NCBI GenBank assembly: GCA_016647705.1 | Contig: CM028332.1 | Coordinates: forward strand, 28,339,300 to 28,403,299 | DNA: 64,000 bases | Source of the DNA: Eucommia ulmoides | Taxonomy: Eukaryota; Streptophyta; Magnoliopsida; Garryales; Eucommiaceae | Reading direction: 5' to 3' | In this document: positions 25,296-36,292 of the stretch, piece after piece | How positions within the stretch are numbered: position 1 is the first letter of the stretch | Layout of the letters: each line of letters begins with the position of its first letter | Notes under the pieces: model-generated | Database searches by the model: none | The model's input: the letters and a program-made list of their open reading frames with translations, nothing else | What the model was told of the DNA's origin: nothing | Position numbers and translations under genes: made by a program

Positions 25296-25490
25296 ACTCA
25301 CAATATTACAATTAATAAAATCACTAATTATACAAGTAAATATTATAATAATCACATTACAACAAATATATTTATAATGGAATTCACAAAGTCATTTTAA
25401 TAAATTTAATAACTTAATCACAATAATAATATCTAATAAATATATAATAGGACACTTAAATATAAACCATTATAAATATAGTTGATGAAA
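25296..25490. repeat. Right half of AT-rich repeat R1
   Basis: Matches 27550-27740 along its length (ATTACAATTAATAAAATCAC and CACAAAGTCATTTT shared). It starts where the left half at 17018-17163 stops. Confidence 0.75.
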
Positions 25491-26860
25491 AGGAGCCCTG
25501 ATCGCTGAAAAAATAATATGCTTAATTAAGCGCAAAATATCATAGTATAGTGTACTAAAGTACGGGTGTCGAACCACAGGAATCGATTTTTTAATTATCA
25601 ATTTTCAATTATGTTTCTTCCTTTAATGTAAACGAAATGAGTTTTGAGCTTTGTTAAGTTTTTCAATAAAAGAAAAATAAAAATTAAATCTACAAATAAA
25701 AGAAAATAGATAACCAAGTTAGGAATTATGGATCCATATTTTGGAACTTATGTTGTTTTCGTATTTTTCTTTTTTAACTCAGAGTTATACAAACGAGTGT
25801 TCATAACTACAAGTCAGAACTACTCAGAAAGATTGAATTAATTATTCTCTGGTATGATTTATTTTCGGTATTCTACACTACACTAATCTATGTGATAAAA
25901 TCTATCTAGACCAATAATCAATTCTCAAAAATACGATTGTATAACCATTAGATCTAGACCACAAGTACAAGATTTAATGTTTTAGTACTAATCGGATCTA
26001 AACCAAAATCTCTACAAGAATATTTTGACAATAAATCCAACCACAATAGTACAATGTTAAGATCAAGATTCATGTTAGACAACAACTTATATAATATCTT
26101 AAATTAAATAATAATAATAATAGTACAATGTTACATAAATTCAAAATACCTCTCCACAATCCTAACCTAATTGAAGGAAATAATTAACAGCTCATTGCTA
26201 CATGAATGGTGTTTTCTCGAATTAAATTCTTAAAACCAACATCTCACTCTTTATACTATAGAAACGAAGCTCTCTTCCTTTCAAAATGGTAAAATGATGA
26301 TGAAAAATGGATGAAGTCTGGTGAAGAAAAAGGGCTGGAAAATGGCTGAGAATTTAGAAAATTTGACTCCTGAATTCTGATTGTCATTAGGTATTGATAG
26401 GCTAAGGGATTCCTAGGATAGTTTGGGGAACAAATACTAAAAATGGAAGCAAAAAAGGATATGGTAGGATTCATTGGTTTGTGCATGCGACTAGTTGGCA
26501 GAGAGCCAGCTGCTCGGAAGTGGCTTCCGGGCCGCGTATTGGCGTGACTTCAGAAGCCAAGGCATTGCCACTTTCGAGCCACGAGTTGGTGTGACTTCGA
26601 AAGCCACGCGGTGCACCACTTGAGCTGCTCACATTGGCCTTTCGCTCAATTCGTGGTGGTTTATTTGTTTTTCGTCCATTTTTCTCCAAAATAACGGCTT
26701 TTGTTCTATTTCCAAAAGTCTACCAAAAAAATTAAAATAAATCAATTTTTGATAAATTAATTTATTCAATCGATTAACTAAACTTACTTTAGTGGTATTA
26801 AATCGTGCAAAATATGACGTGATCACACCCCAAAACCTAAATTTTACTAATTCTCAAGCA
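25491..26860. repeat. Old dispersed repeat, probably retroelement-derived
   Basis: Contains GGTGTCGAACCACAGGAATC near the left and ATCACACCCCAAAACCTAAA near the right, phrases common in decayed plant LTR-type repeats. No coding region. A ~52-bp imperfect tandem duplication (GTGGCTTCCGGGCC... and ...TTTCGAGCCACGAG) lies at 26518-26622. Class unassigned. Confidence 0.4.
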
Positions 26861-26930
26861 AAACTAATATGTTAGTCCTCGATTAAGCCCATTATCCGAA
26901 ATCGATCTTAACTGGGATCCAAAGTTTGGT

Positions 26931-27027
26931 GGAGCAAAAGAAATAAATTGGGGTTTATCAGGATAAATGCTACGAGCATCTAGAATACAATGGGATCTTC
27001 GTAAAGTGAATCATTATGAGTGTTATG
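26931..27027 (+). pseudogene. ndhH: Plastid ndhH fragment in the nuclear genome
   Basis: Translates to INWGLSG-stop-MLRAS and [14 protein letters not shown], the conserved region of plastid NADH dehydrogenase subunit H (NDH-H). About 97 bp with several substitutions and a stop. Too short to be functional; a nuclear plastid-DNA insertion. Confidence 0.85.
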
Positions 27028-27124
27028 CATTTTCCCAAAGGTGTCCTAAAGTTCCTCCACCGAACTGTAGTACAGAATCATCTCCAAAGATCTTGCTTAA
27101 AGCAAACATATGCCAAACGTGTGT
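27028..27124 (-). pseudogene. rbcL: Plastid rbcL fragment in the nuclear genome
   Basis: On the minus strand reads HTFGIC-type text then [18 protein letters not shown], the C-terminal part of the Rubisco large subunit. It joins the ndhH scrap directly and in the opposite orientation, although the two genes lie far apart in plastid genomes. Confidence 0.85.
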
Positions 27125-27331
27125 TCATTCGATCAGTTCATTGATGGTCGGCAAATATGATGGTACTGATGATGATCCTGCATGTATTTTGTGTGTATCG
27201 TACTGATGGATTTAAAAAACCTCGGTAGAACAATAGATCTCACTACTACCTGACTTGATACTTTGACTTACCTATCGTTTCCCACCAAACAGCCCGATTA
27301 CAACAAACCACACAAAGTACCTCTCATGCAA
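27125..27331. other. Unassigned segment between plastid fragments
   Basis: May be further organelle DNA, but I cannot identify it by eye. Confidence 0.3.
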
Positions 27332-27450
27332 CTCGGAAAGAACACCAATGACGAAAGCACTCTACTAGGCCGACATTGACACTGAGAGACGAAAGCTAGG
27401 GGAGTGAATGGGATTAGATACCCTAGTAGTCCTAGCCGTAAACAATGAAT
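27332..27450 (+). pseudogene. Plastid 16S rRNA fragment in the nuclear genome
   Basis: CGGAAAGAACACCAATGACG through GGGATTAGATACCC and TAGTCCTAGCCGTAAAC, the central plastid-type 16S region. Differences from the usual sequence that I can see are mostly C-to-T or G-to-A, as expected of methylated nuclear copies. Confidence 0.88.
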
Positions 27451-27780
27451 AGTATCATATACTCATTTCGTTATTTTTCTCTATTTTCTTTTCATCCTCA
27501 CACCTATATATAATGTACGGATTATGAAACTCTTATTATCATATTAAGTACTCATAGTATTACAATTAATAAAATCACTAATTATACATAAATATTATAA
27601 TAATCACATTGTAATAGATATATTTATAATAGAATTCACAAAGTCATTTTCATAAACTTAATAACTTAATCACAATAATATTATTTAATAAACATGTAAT
27701 AGAATACATAAATATAACAATGATTATATGTGTGTGTTAATAATAATAATTTATTAAATAATATAATATAATTTATATAA
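27451..27780. repeat. Full copy of AT-rich repeat R1
   Basis: Unbroken across the point that separates 17163 from 25296. Ends in a (TG)n run and AT-rich DNA. Confidence 0.7.
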
Positions 27781-28114
27781 AATATAATAAATAAAATATT
27801 TAGCTTAAATTATTTTCGTAATGGTAATACCCGAGGATTCATCCTTGGACCTCAAGAAGACTACCGAGAACGTCGATACTAACTACGAATCTTCGGACAC
27901 CCAAGGATTTAGCTCATGCCTACAACTAAATGAACCTTTCTCAGGACAACCAAGAATGGGCATGTTTTGCCCTGGACCGTGACCCCTGCTCGGGAAACGA
28001 TTACTAAATTCCACTGTATAAGCAAAAAGGATCAGATATTCAATGTAATAAGCCATAACGACTCAATTTTGCGAATCTCGCTTTCATTTGTGGGGATCAA
28101 CTGAAATTTTCGGT
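27781..28114. other. Unassigned intergenic sequence
   Basis: AT-rich to 27815, then a more GC-rich stretch (27830-28080) with no open frame or match I recognise. Confidence 0.3.
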
Positions 28115-28345
28115 AAGACATTTCAAACAAGTCTTCCCACACCTATAAATACTAAAGGGGATGTCAAACGAAGATACTTTGTCAAAACTCTGTTAATACT
28201 CTGTCAAAATTCTACCATAACACCTATTGATTCTCATAACGAATGTGCAACACAAGCAGATCTACTTGCATATGATTTGTTTTGTCGGAACCAAGACTTG
28301 GGAGGTTCATATTTCAAAATCGAAGCTGACCATAAGTGAGGATCC
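28115..28345 (+). repeat. Promoter-like dispersed repeat, copy 1
   Basis: Shares AAACAAGTCTT, a CATAAATAAT/CTATAAATACT TATA-like block, GTGCAACAC and GGAGGWTCATATTT in the same order with 33575-33800. The layout looks like a promoter plus 5' UTR copied without its gene. Confidence 0.45.
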
Positions 28346-29383
28346 ATATTTTGGCATTATCATTGGTTATAAATAACATTTTTGCAGAAAGAAAAATAAA
28401 GTAAATCTCCATGGGACTGAATTTTCAAACTTTCCAACACACAATGAAGGTTGTTGAGTTGGAATAATTGTCAAAATCATATGCGTATAAATAAAGAATA
28501 AAGGTGGATTTGCCTAAGGAATCTGTTTGAAGAAATCCTCAAAAGCCATTTCATGTGCAGTGATTCCTAGAGTGGATTTGGATTTGAACACATTCATTGT
28601 TTTTTTCATCATCATAGGAATCATATAAATGAACGATATGGATTGCAAGAATAATTTCCGTCGGTGCTCTAAACCAGGATCACAATTTTATTTTTTTTCG
28701 TCATCATCAGAATCATTTAAATGGTGATGGATTAATAAATTGACAAGCAATTTTATTTTTTAATTTATGTGAATTCTGGTCACTTGAATTCTAATATTTA
28801 ATTTCTAATTTTAGAATTTTATAATATTAAAATTATTTTATTAAAATACGACAATTAATCATAACTAATTATTAACTTAAAAACCAAATTTTAAGTATAA
28901 AATAGAACTCAATATTAACTAACCCTTAAATATTGACTTAATAAATGCCAATATTGCTATAAAACTATTGTAAAAATTTAATTTTTGAGTATTATGTTAC
29001 ATTTTATTAAAAAATAAATAGCCTAATTTCTTAAACATACGTGTCAAAACAAGATTAGTTTGATGATGAAAATGATTGCTCTCTGGGAAGAGAGTTTTGA
29101 TCTTTTAATTTGATCAGCTTTAATTAATTATAATTAATTTCCTTAATTAAGATGATAAAACACTAACCACCACGTGGGCACCATGAAGCAACAACACGAA
29201 GTGTATCATTTCAACCAATGTTCTTCTGCAGCAAAAGCAATTATACATTAAATTAATTTATGTCTCTTTGCTTTTCTTAATGATTTTTATGTAATAATAA
29301 CCTTTTTTTTTTTAAAAAAAAAAAAAGGCAAAAGTAATTTTAGGGTGTTTGGTTTGTTCTCACAAAGAAAACTCGTATTTTAA
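28346..29383. other. AT-rich intergenic DNA
   Basis: No open frame, RNA gene or repeat family recognised. A T/A homopolymer junction lies at 29303-29327. Confidence 0.5.
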
Positions 29384-29658
29384 AAAGGATTAGGGGTTTT
29401 GACAATTTGTACCCCACAAGTTTGATCAAAATTTCACTTTGTCTCTATAGTTTCAATTGAACATATAACACCTTTAAGTTTCTTAATCATTCCAGTGTAG
29501 TCCAATTCATTAACCAAATTACAATTTTGGACATAAAATAGATACTTACCGCATATGTGACTACATTTTTAGGCTCTTCCTTTACTCCTCCTATTCTCTT
29601 TTCTGCCCAAATATTCAGAAGTCAAAAATATGATATGACATAATGTGTGTGTGTATAA

Positions 29659-30357
29659 GGTTGTATTTGGATAAAAGATTTGATAAATTTCCAGAATTTG
29701 TAAATGATGGGATTTCAAAATTCTGGATTTTGAAATCCCATCATTTGCAATTTTCTTGTTTGGATAACTATTTTAGATGAAGAATGTGATTATGTAATTT
29801 TATAATTACCTTATTAGAATTGGCAAATATTTGTACATAGAATTTTAAAATCTATTAAATTTTAATAATAATAGAAAATGTGAAAATATACTTAATAATA
29901 TAATTTTTATTTTATTTATTTAATAACATAATTTTAATGATATAGTTCTTCTACCTTATTTAATAATATGATTTAAGTAATATCATCTTAATAATATTAT
30001 TTTATACATATTGTATACCTGTTATATAATTTTAATTATACTACTTTTACACTATTTTAATTATATTATTATACTATTTTTATTCCTATTTAAATATACT
30101 ATATTTAAATCTATTTTAATATAATAATATAAGTTTAGTAACATCATTTTAATTATGCCTATTGAGATAAATGAAATCTATGCATTTAGAAATAACATAT
30201 GTTTCGAATGATTTCGAAATCACATTTTTCTATTTTTCTATTTTATTTTACAAATTCTTTTTAGTAGCACCTAAACAAATGATTTTTGAAAGAAAAAAAT
30301 ATGAAATTGTTTTTCAAAGTGAAAATCCTCCTTGAATTACCTTACCCAAACGCAACC
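29659..30357. mobile_element. PIF/Harbinger (Tourist)-type MITE
   Basis: The terminal inverted repeats are GGTTGTATTTGGATAA on the left and, reversed, GGTTGCGTTTGGGTAA on the right. TAA flanks both sides (29656-29658 and 30358-30360), the 3-bp TWA duplication of PIF/Harbinger elements. It is 699 bp, very AT-rich and has no coding capacity. A perfect 19-bp inverted repeat with a 7-bp loop lies near the left end (29702-29746). Confidence 0.72.
29702..29746. repeat. Perfect 19-bp hairpin
   Basis: AAATGATGGGATTTCAAAA, loop TTCTGGA, then the exact reverse complement. It lies just inside the left end of the Tourist-type MITE and could fold stably as DNA or RNA. Confidence 0.9.
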
Positions 30358-30681
30358 TAAAGGTTTTCTTATAAAAAAATTATAGAGGGCAAAAGAAGAA
30401 GAAAATGCTCTTGAAGTCCTCTAAAAAATAGTTGGGTGTATGGTTGGTGATGATTTGGTACGCAAAATTGTAATTCAACTTGATTTGGACTGAAGTGGGA
30501 TCATCGTAAAACTTTAGGGTTATCATGTGTTCAAATTTAAATTACAAGTTCCAAAGCAAAATAGTGGTGGTACAAAGTGTCAAAAACCCAAAAGATTATA
30601 TAAAAAAGCTTTCTTTTGAATTTAATACAAAAAAAAAAAAACAATATAAATAGTAAAGCGACTATAAATATCTCTCACCAA

Positions 30682-30879
30682 TGGTATAACTTAAGTGGTA
30701 AGGTTTGCTTAAATTAAAATAGTTGATTAATCTCGGGAAAGTCAAGAATTTGAGTTTGTGAAAAAGTATTTGTTCGGAGGGATAGTCACGCACTTTGAAC
30801 GAGATTAGTCTCATATTCTATATGGGTGTAGAAACACTCGTGAATAATAATAATAAAAAAAAAAAAAAAAAAAAGCTAG
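30682..30879 (+). mobile_element. tRNA-derived SINE with target-site duplication
   Basis: A box TAACTTAAGTGG (30687-30698), B-box-like GAATTTGAGTT (30746-30756) and a poly-A tail. It is flanked by 16-bp repeats, AAATATCTCTCACCAA (30666-30681) and AAATGTCTATCACCCA (30880-30895), with three mismatches, as expected of L1-type priming. It is the second copy of the family found in NIA intron 3. Non-coding, dependent on a LINE in trans. Confidence 0.82.
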
Positions 30880-30895
30880 AAATGTCTATCACCCA

Positions 30896-31036
30896 CAAAT
30901 TCTCTCTTTTTGACAGCAACGACACCCCTGGATGTGAGGCAGATACAAAGTGTTCCTAAGGGTGTAATTTTTTAATTAATTTTTAATATAAGAAAAGTCA
31001 GTTGGACTTGTCTCCTGATTCTATGGATGTCATTCA

Positions 31037-31077
<41 letters not shown>

Positions 31078-31847
31078 TGACTCCAAGCATCACCAAAAGG
31101 CCGTTGTCTCCTTAACCCCATTCGTCCTCTATTAGCCGCCCCCGGTTTGTGACTTGTGACCCTTCCCTTTTTTGTTACCACACCTTCCCCCACTCACTCT
31201 CTCTCGTGAAGGCGTATGTGGTGCATAGAGACTCAAGACGTACGGACATTTGGCTGGCTCCATATCTACTGAACCAACAGCGGTTCCTGCAACTGCATTA
31301 TCCTTTTGTACCATACTTTTAATTCATAACATTGTCAAATAGTTTATATTATCAAAAATTACCGTAATAACTGAGACGATGACAACGATAATTTTATCGT
31401 CATTTAACAAGTACCACAGATATTTATTATCCAAAAAAATAATTCTCAATTATCTATTTATTATTATCTTCTATAAATAAAATAATAAAAATATTATTTT
31501 TTCCTTTTAACGTTATTTTTTCCCTCTTTGTTTTTTTCCCCTTCATTTCTTCCCCCCTTCTATTTAACAATCCACTTACAAACTACCACCATGACTGTCA
31601 CCATCATCTTCAAACTGCCACCACCATCACCGTCCAACCCACCCTTCTCCTCCTCCTCCTCTTCCCCTATCTCTCTATCTCTTCTAAGCCTCTGTACAAG
31701 GATTTGTGCGTTCCAGCGGTCATCGCCAGATCTACGTTGCACTAGATGATGCAGGATATTTTAATGAAAAGCTCTGTCATGTCGTCGTTAGTCGACGACA
31801 TAGACAGCAAGCAACCTCCGTCGCCATCATCGTTTCATATTACCTTG
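30896..31847. other. Intergenic DNA with GA and CT-rich stretches
   Basis: A (GA)n run at 31039-31069, then a moderately GC-rich stretch (31080-31310) and a C/T-rich one (31500-31690). Short frames there are low-complexity. No gene assigned. Confidence 0.45.
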
Positions 31848-33528
31848 TGTTGACCCTAGATGTTTGATGGATAAATCAACGTTGATATTTTACGAAACTA
31901 ATATTTTTATTAAGTAATTTCATATTTGAATTCCGATTGAACAAATGAGAAATAAAATAGTTTTCAAGATGATATATGTTGAAAGATCGAGATGGTTGCA
32001 ATAAAAACGTTGAAGACTTCTTTAACAGAAAATCTTTCTTGTATTTATAGGTAAAAATAACTTAACTCTTTTTATACTTTTTATACAACTTGATTAAGAT
32101 CACGCACGGCACTTATAATTAATTTGGATTATTTGAAATATAATTAGAAGTGATAAATTTATGTACCAAAATATTTTTTCCTAAAAACTCGATCAAGAAA
32201 ATGTTTTAGAAAATTGAAAAATGTGATTTTTCGGCCTGAACGGTCAACCGCCCGGTGAATCGGTTGACCTGAAGATTCAGGATAGGTATTTTGAGGTTTT
32301 AAGCTTGACGGTCGACCAAATGGTTGGACGGTTGATTTTGAACCTAAAACGGTCGACCGCCCGGTTTATCGACTGGTTGACAATGGCAAGAAAATTATCC
32401 TTTGAGGGTACGACCGTCGACCGATATGTAGCCAGTCGATCGAGTATGTGTTTTCTGCAAGTTTGAGTATAACGTTTTTCAAGAACTTCTACCCTAATTT
32501 ATGCCTTTGAATGTTATAAAATCTTATTTCATGGGGTTTTGACTATATTTGATGAATATGTTATATATTTCGAATATCTTATTATTTAGTCCATGTATTA
32601 TTTGATTCTATGAGATTTACCAGGAAAATTACTTTATATTTTTAAGGAGTTTGAATCAATTTTTTTTTTTTACTAAACTGAGAGTTTTAAAAGAGTGTTT
32701 CTGGTGGGCCAAACATTTCAGATTCAAAAGGTTTTAGTACATGGGGTCTATATATGACATTTATGTGCTTATCTTTTCAAAATATAACTGTTATAGCCAG
32801 TGTTTAAATCCTATATATATTGACATGCGTTTTTAAGGAAAAAAAAAATAATCAAGAACAAGAGTTTTAAATCAGACATTTAAAAAAAAAAAAGAATCAT
32901 TTTGTTAAAATATATTTTTGAGAGATATTTTTGAAGAAATACTTGATCAAGGTGTTCATCGTTTTTATCACCGATTTTTGAGCTATACCTTTGTCTCTAT
33001 GATTTTCATAGTGAGTGTGAGAGAATTAGACACATTGGGTTAGTGTCTAATCAGAGTTAGTCTTTAGCCTAATAAAAATATAGATAGATTTGATTCTTAG
33101 CCTATAAAAATATTAGGTTAGTCTTTAGTCTAGTAAAATGATAGATGGGTTTGATCCTTAGCTTGCAGAAGAACTAGGTTCTTTCAGAGCTTGGTAAAAG
33201 AAAAATTGTAAATGTTTAATTCTAAGTCTGGTAAAATAATTAAGTTAGTTTTGAACATGTGAAAATAATTGTAAGAGTTTGGTTCCTACTTGGAAAATGC
33301 ATCAAAATTAGTGGATTGTTAAATCCTTGGCCAACCAGGATAATTCGATGTGTTTAATTTATCTATCCCTACGTGTTTAGTTATGTATTTAGTTAAATAT
33401 GTCTCCACTATAACTCAAGATAACCGGTTAAAGAAATTGGTAATTACATTTATTGATAATTTATTTGTTTAAATTTTTATAATTACTCAATTCACCCTCC
33501 CCCTCTTGGGTAGATCTATGGACCAACA
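31848..33528 (+). mobile_element. Solo copia-type LTR
   Basis: Begins TGTTGACCCTAGATG and ends TTGGGTAGATCTATGGACCAACA, as the other long copia LTRs here do (TGTTGATCC...GGCCAACA). It is flanked by CCTTG (31843-31847) and CCATG (33529-33533), a 5-bp duplication with one mismatch, and has no primer site or coding region next to it, so it is a solo LTR left by recombination. It contains the GGTCGACC-type cluster (32240-32450) and a late TATA-like stretch (about 32813), both family features. Confidence 0.85.
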
Positions 33529-33574
33529 CCATGTCCCAAGCTTAAAAACTATTGGTTTATTTGTCATCGTTTAA

Positions 33575-33800
33575 GAGATGCCAAACAAGTCTTTCCACGC
33601 TCATAAATAATATGGAGGGATGCCAAGCTAAGGTAAGCATACATTTACCAAGACATTACTTTTCCAAATTCATATTTAAAAAAAAAAAAAAAAATCACTC
33701 ATTCTCACAACAGAAGTGCAACACTGAGATGCCCACATACATTGCATTGATTTGAATGAATCAAGCTTAGGAGGATCATATTTTGGCTTTGGGAAATACC
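33575..33800 (+). repeat. Promoter-like dispersed repeat, copy 2
   Basis: Second copy of the 28115-28345 sequence, with a poly-A run (33677-33694) in it. It lies directly right of the solo LTR. Confidence 0.45.
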
Positions 33801-34184
33801 ATAATTCAGAATTCAGATTCCGACTTATCAATTTTTTATTTCTCGAGAGGTTGTGCATATATATGGGGTTTTCTTTAATTATTTAAACCAATTAGTCAAC
33901 GATATTTTAGAACATAGAGTTAGAAGTTAGAAGTCCATTTAAATATTTTTATTATTATTATTATTTTTTAAATTGATTTGTTGTTCTTGAGGACTGTATA
34001 TTCATGTGAAAAATGAGTTTTGCTGTTTAAGACATGTTTTATCCTTGTCAAAATTGTATTTTCTTAGTATAGTAATTAAGGTATCTTTTTTATATATGGA
34101 TGGTTAAATGATTTTATTTTTTTTCAAAATGCAGAAAAATAGTGGTATTGACCATCTAATAGAAGAGATAAAAATAGTAAGAAA
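33801..34184. other. AT-rich intergenic DNA left of the Helitron
   Basis: Nothing recognised. Confidence 0.5.
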
Positions 34185-34409
34185 TCTATATAATAAAACA
34201 GGACCTACATAAACTCCCTATATAAATCTCTGTCGTTCTTTATCTCCCACATTCTAACCAGACAGACAAGGAATGACACCTTAACAAAGACAAGAAAAGA
34301 GTGATCCAGATTGATTCAAAAAATTAACATAAATATAAATAGAGAGAATATATTTTATTTTATTTTATGATTGAGGAGAGAGAATATTTTGTTTTCTACA
34401 TATATAAAT

Positions 34410-34690
34410 GTATAAAAATAATATATGAATATTAAATTTCTTAATAAAATTAAAACATTAAATTTACAAAAATTAAATTAAAGAAATAATATAAAAGAAT
34501 AATATACGTAAATTATAGACATTAAATTTAAAAAAATTAAATTTAAAAAATGATATAAAAGAGAAAATATAATATACAGAAATTATGAACATTAAACATT
34601 ATATGGATGTTCAATTTAGTAATAATACATAAACATTAAATTCATAGAATTTAAATTAAAAAATAAAAATTTAATATATAGACCTTAATA
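34410..34690. repeat. Small left block of the Helitron satellite
   Basis: About two units of the same ~130-bp AT-rich repeat as the large block at 36540-38245. The two blocks are separated by the gene-fragment segment, as if that segment inserted into one array. Confidence 0.65.
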
Positions 34691-34699
34691 GATATGAAA

Positions 34700-35700
34700 A
34701 TGATAATATAAACCCTCAGCTACTATAATATGTTTTTTAGTCCCCAGAGATTTTTAGAAAATAGTATATTATTTACATACAATGCCATTATGTAAAAAAA
34801 TAAAATAAAAAAGAAAATAAAAAATTAGACATGAATATTCACATTTTTTATTTTATTATTTTTAAATATTTTAATACATTTCCAAGTTTTCTGATTTATT
34901 TTTTCTTTTCTTTTCTTTTCTGTTGATGTGAACGTTCCTCCCGGAAAAAGCATTCACGTAAATAAACAAAAAAAAAAAAAAAAAAAAAAAACACAAAAAT
35001 CAACAAAACAAAAAAGACTTAGCCCCAACATGACCATTCACAGAAAAACAAATCAAGAACATTGAAAACAAACTTAAGAGATCAATAGAAAACAAACCAA
35101 TACAAACATTCAACAAATCGCAAATGAACATTCACTAAACTAGACAAACATTTACAGAAGAAAAAAAAAAAAAACGCACAACAAAAGACAATGGCGAACA
35201 TCAAAAGGCAACGGTGAATAACGGTTCAAATCTGGTATGAACATTCCACCATCAACTGGAATTGGCGTTGCAGATCTGAAAATTTCAACATCATATAGAG
35301 AAAGAGAACTGAAAAGTTCCACTTTACACTTCTTGAGCAATTCAGTTATAGAAAATGCATCCAAAAAAGGAAAAAATCAATCTAACCATAAGAGAGGTTG
35401 GAACAAAATGAGGAACATTTTTGCTCTTAGTCTAAGGGCAAAGTTTGTCTACATGAGAGCCAATGTTTGGGAGAGAAACCAACCATAGATATTAGGGCTT
35501 GCCGAAGCCTTCGTCTTCGCTATATAAGATAGAGGAACGCATACCCAATCCATCGAATAAGTAGATATAGTAAAGACTAACGAGGCACCACCAAGCACAA
35601 CCAAAATCCATGTCGATTTTTCAACCCAACAATCGCTCACTTCAGTGTGATTAAAGCAAAAAGATCACAACAGAGTAAAATCAGAAACAAAAAAATTTGA
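34700..35700. other. Unassigned gene-like block in the Helitron
   Basis: More GC-rich than the flanks, with poly-A runs at 34973-34991 and 35160-35174. Minus-strand open stretches exist at 35152-35364 and 35449-35640, but none matches a family I recognise. Probably captured exon or UTR sequence. Confidence 0.35.
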
Positions 35701-35702
35701 AT

Positions 35703-36292
35703 TTAACGAATACGGAACCTACGAGAAAATGCGATCATGGCATTCCAAGCCACTGGGTCTTGTTGGGGCATTTCCGTCGAATAGTTTTCGTGTGACTCAG
35801 AGACGACTTGATTTCGGAGTGAAAGCATGTGAATGTGGGAGATCAATGAATGCATGTGAATGTGTGAGATCAGTGAAGTCGAATTGGAACAGAATCCTAT
35901 AATAGAACTAGAAGTCGTTTTCCAGTGTTGAGCTCTTGGAGTAAATTTGATTACGGTGTTGAGAGCAAATAAAGTTGAGTTTTCGTTCGCCGGGGTGTTT
36001 CTCAAACTGCCGGAGAGGATTCATGGATGCAGTAAAGACTTACAGGGAAAAGAAATACAACGATGAAGAATTTGATCGCCAGACGAAGAATAGAACAGCT
36101 TCACAAGATTTCGGCGGTTGTAGTTGCCATAGGAAGCTTCATGTATGGCTTTGATGTGGGTGTCAAGGTCGTTCTCGATGCCGGAGTAGGAAGAGAGGGT
36201 TGATTCGCTCCTTGTGCAGTCAGCCACCGCCATTGGAAGCTTCGCGCGTGGCTTTGATGTGGGTGTCAAGGCCGTTCTCGATGCTGGAGTAT
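35703..36292 (-). pseudogene. Captured gene fragment, PPR-like segment
   Basis: Minus-strand fragment. One piece reads EMPQQDPVAWNAMIAF (35703-36005 frame), close to the start of a pentatricopeptide motif (EMPxRDVVAWNAMI). The adjoining frame upstream (36021-36269) has the peptide IENDLDTHIKAIHEAS, and a second copy of its DNA lies just upstream. There are stops and frame changes between the pieces and no full PPR array, so it is a broken capture. Only one PPR-like motif is visible, so the assignment is tentative. Confidence 0.4.
36129..36292 (-). repeat. Direct duplication of a ~58-bp coding-like segment
   Basis: Copies at about 36129-36187 and 36234-36292 share GGCTTTGATGTGGGTGTCAA and GTTCTCGATGC. 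On the minus strand both encode variants of SxIENxLDTHIKA. The offset is 105 bp. Confidence 0.8.

Larger units (their letters stand above)
29393..30589. mobile_element. Mutator-type MITE interrupted by a Tourist MITE
   Basis: Inverted ends of ~150 bp start GGGGTTTTGACA on the left and, reversed, GGGTTTTTGACA on the right. They are flanked by AAAGGATTA (29384-29392) and AAAAGATTA (30590-30598), a 9-bp target duplication with one G/A change. The centre is occupied by a second MITE (29659-30357). Without it the element would be about 0.5 kb. Non-coding. Confidence 0.7.

Noticed and set aside
27332-27450. Functional rRNA gene
   Set aside because: Only ~120 bp of plastid-type 16S with substitutions; a nuclear organelle-DNA scrap.
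31528-31749. Small protein gene in the C/T-rich stretch
   Set aside because: Ser/Pro-rich low-complexity translation with an antisense partner frame; no motif recognised.
35703-36005. Intact PPR protein gene
   Set aside because: A single PPR-like motif in a short frame with no array, and stops on both sides, inside a transposon.
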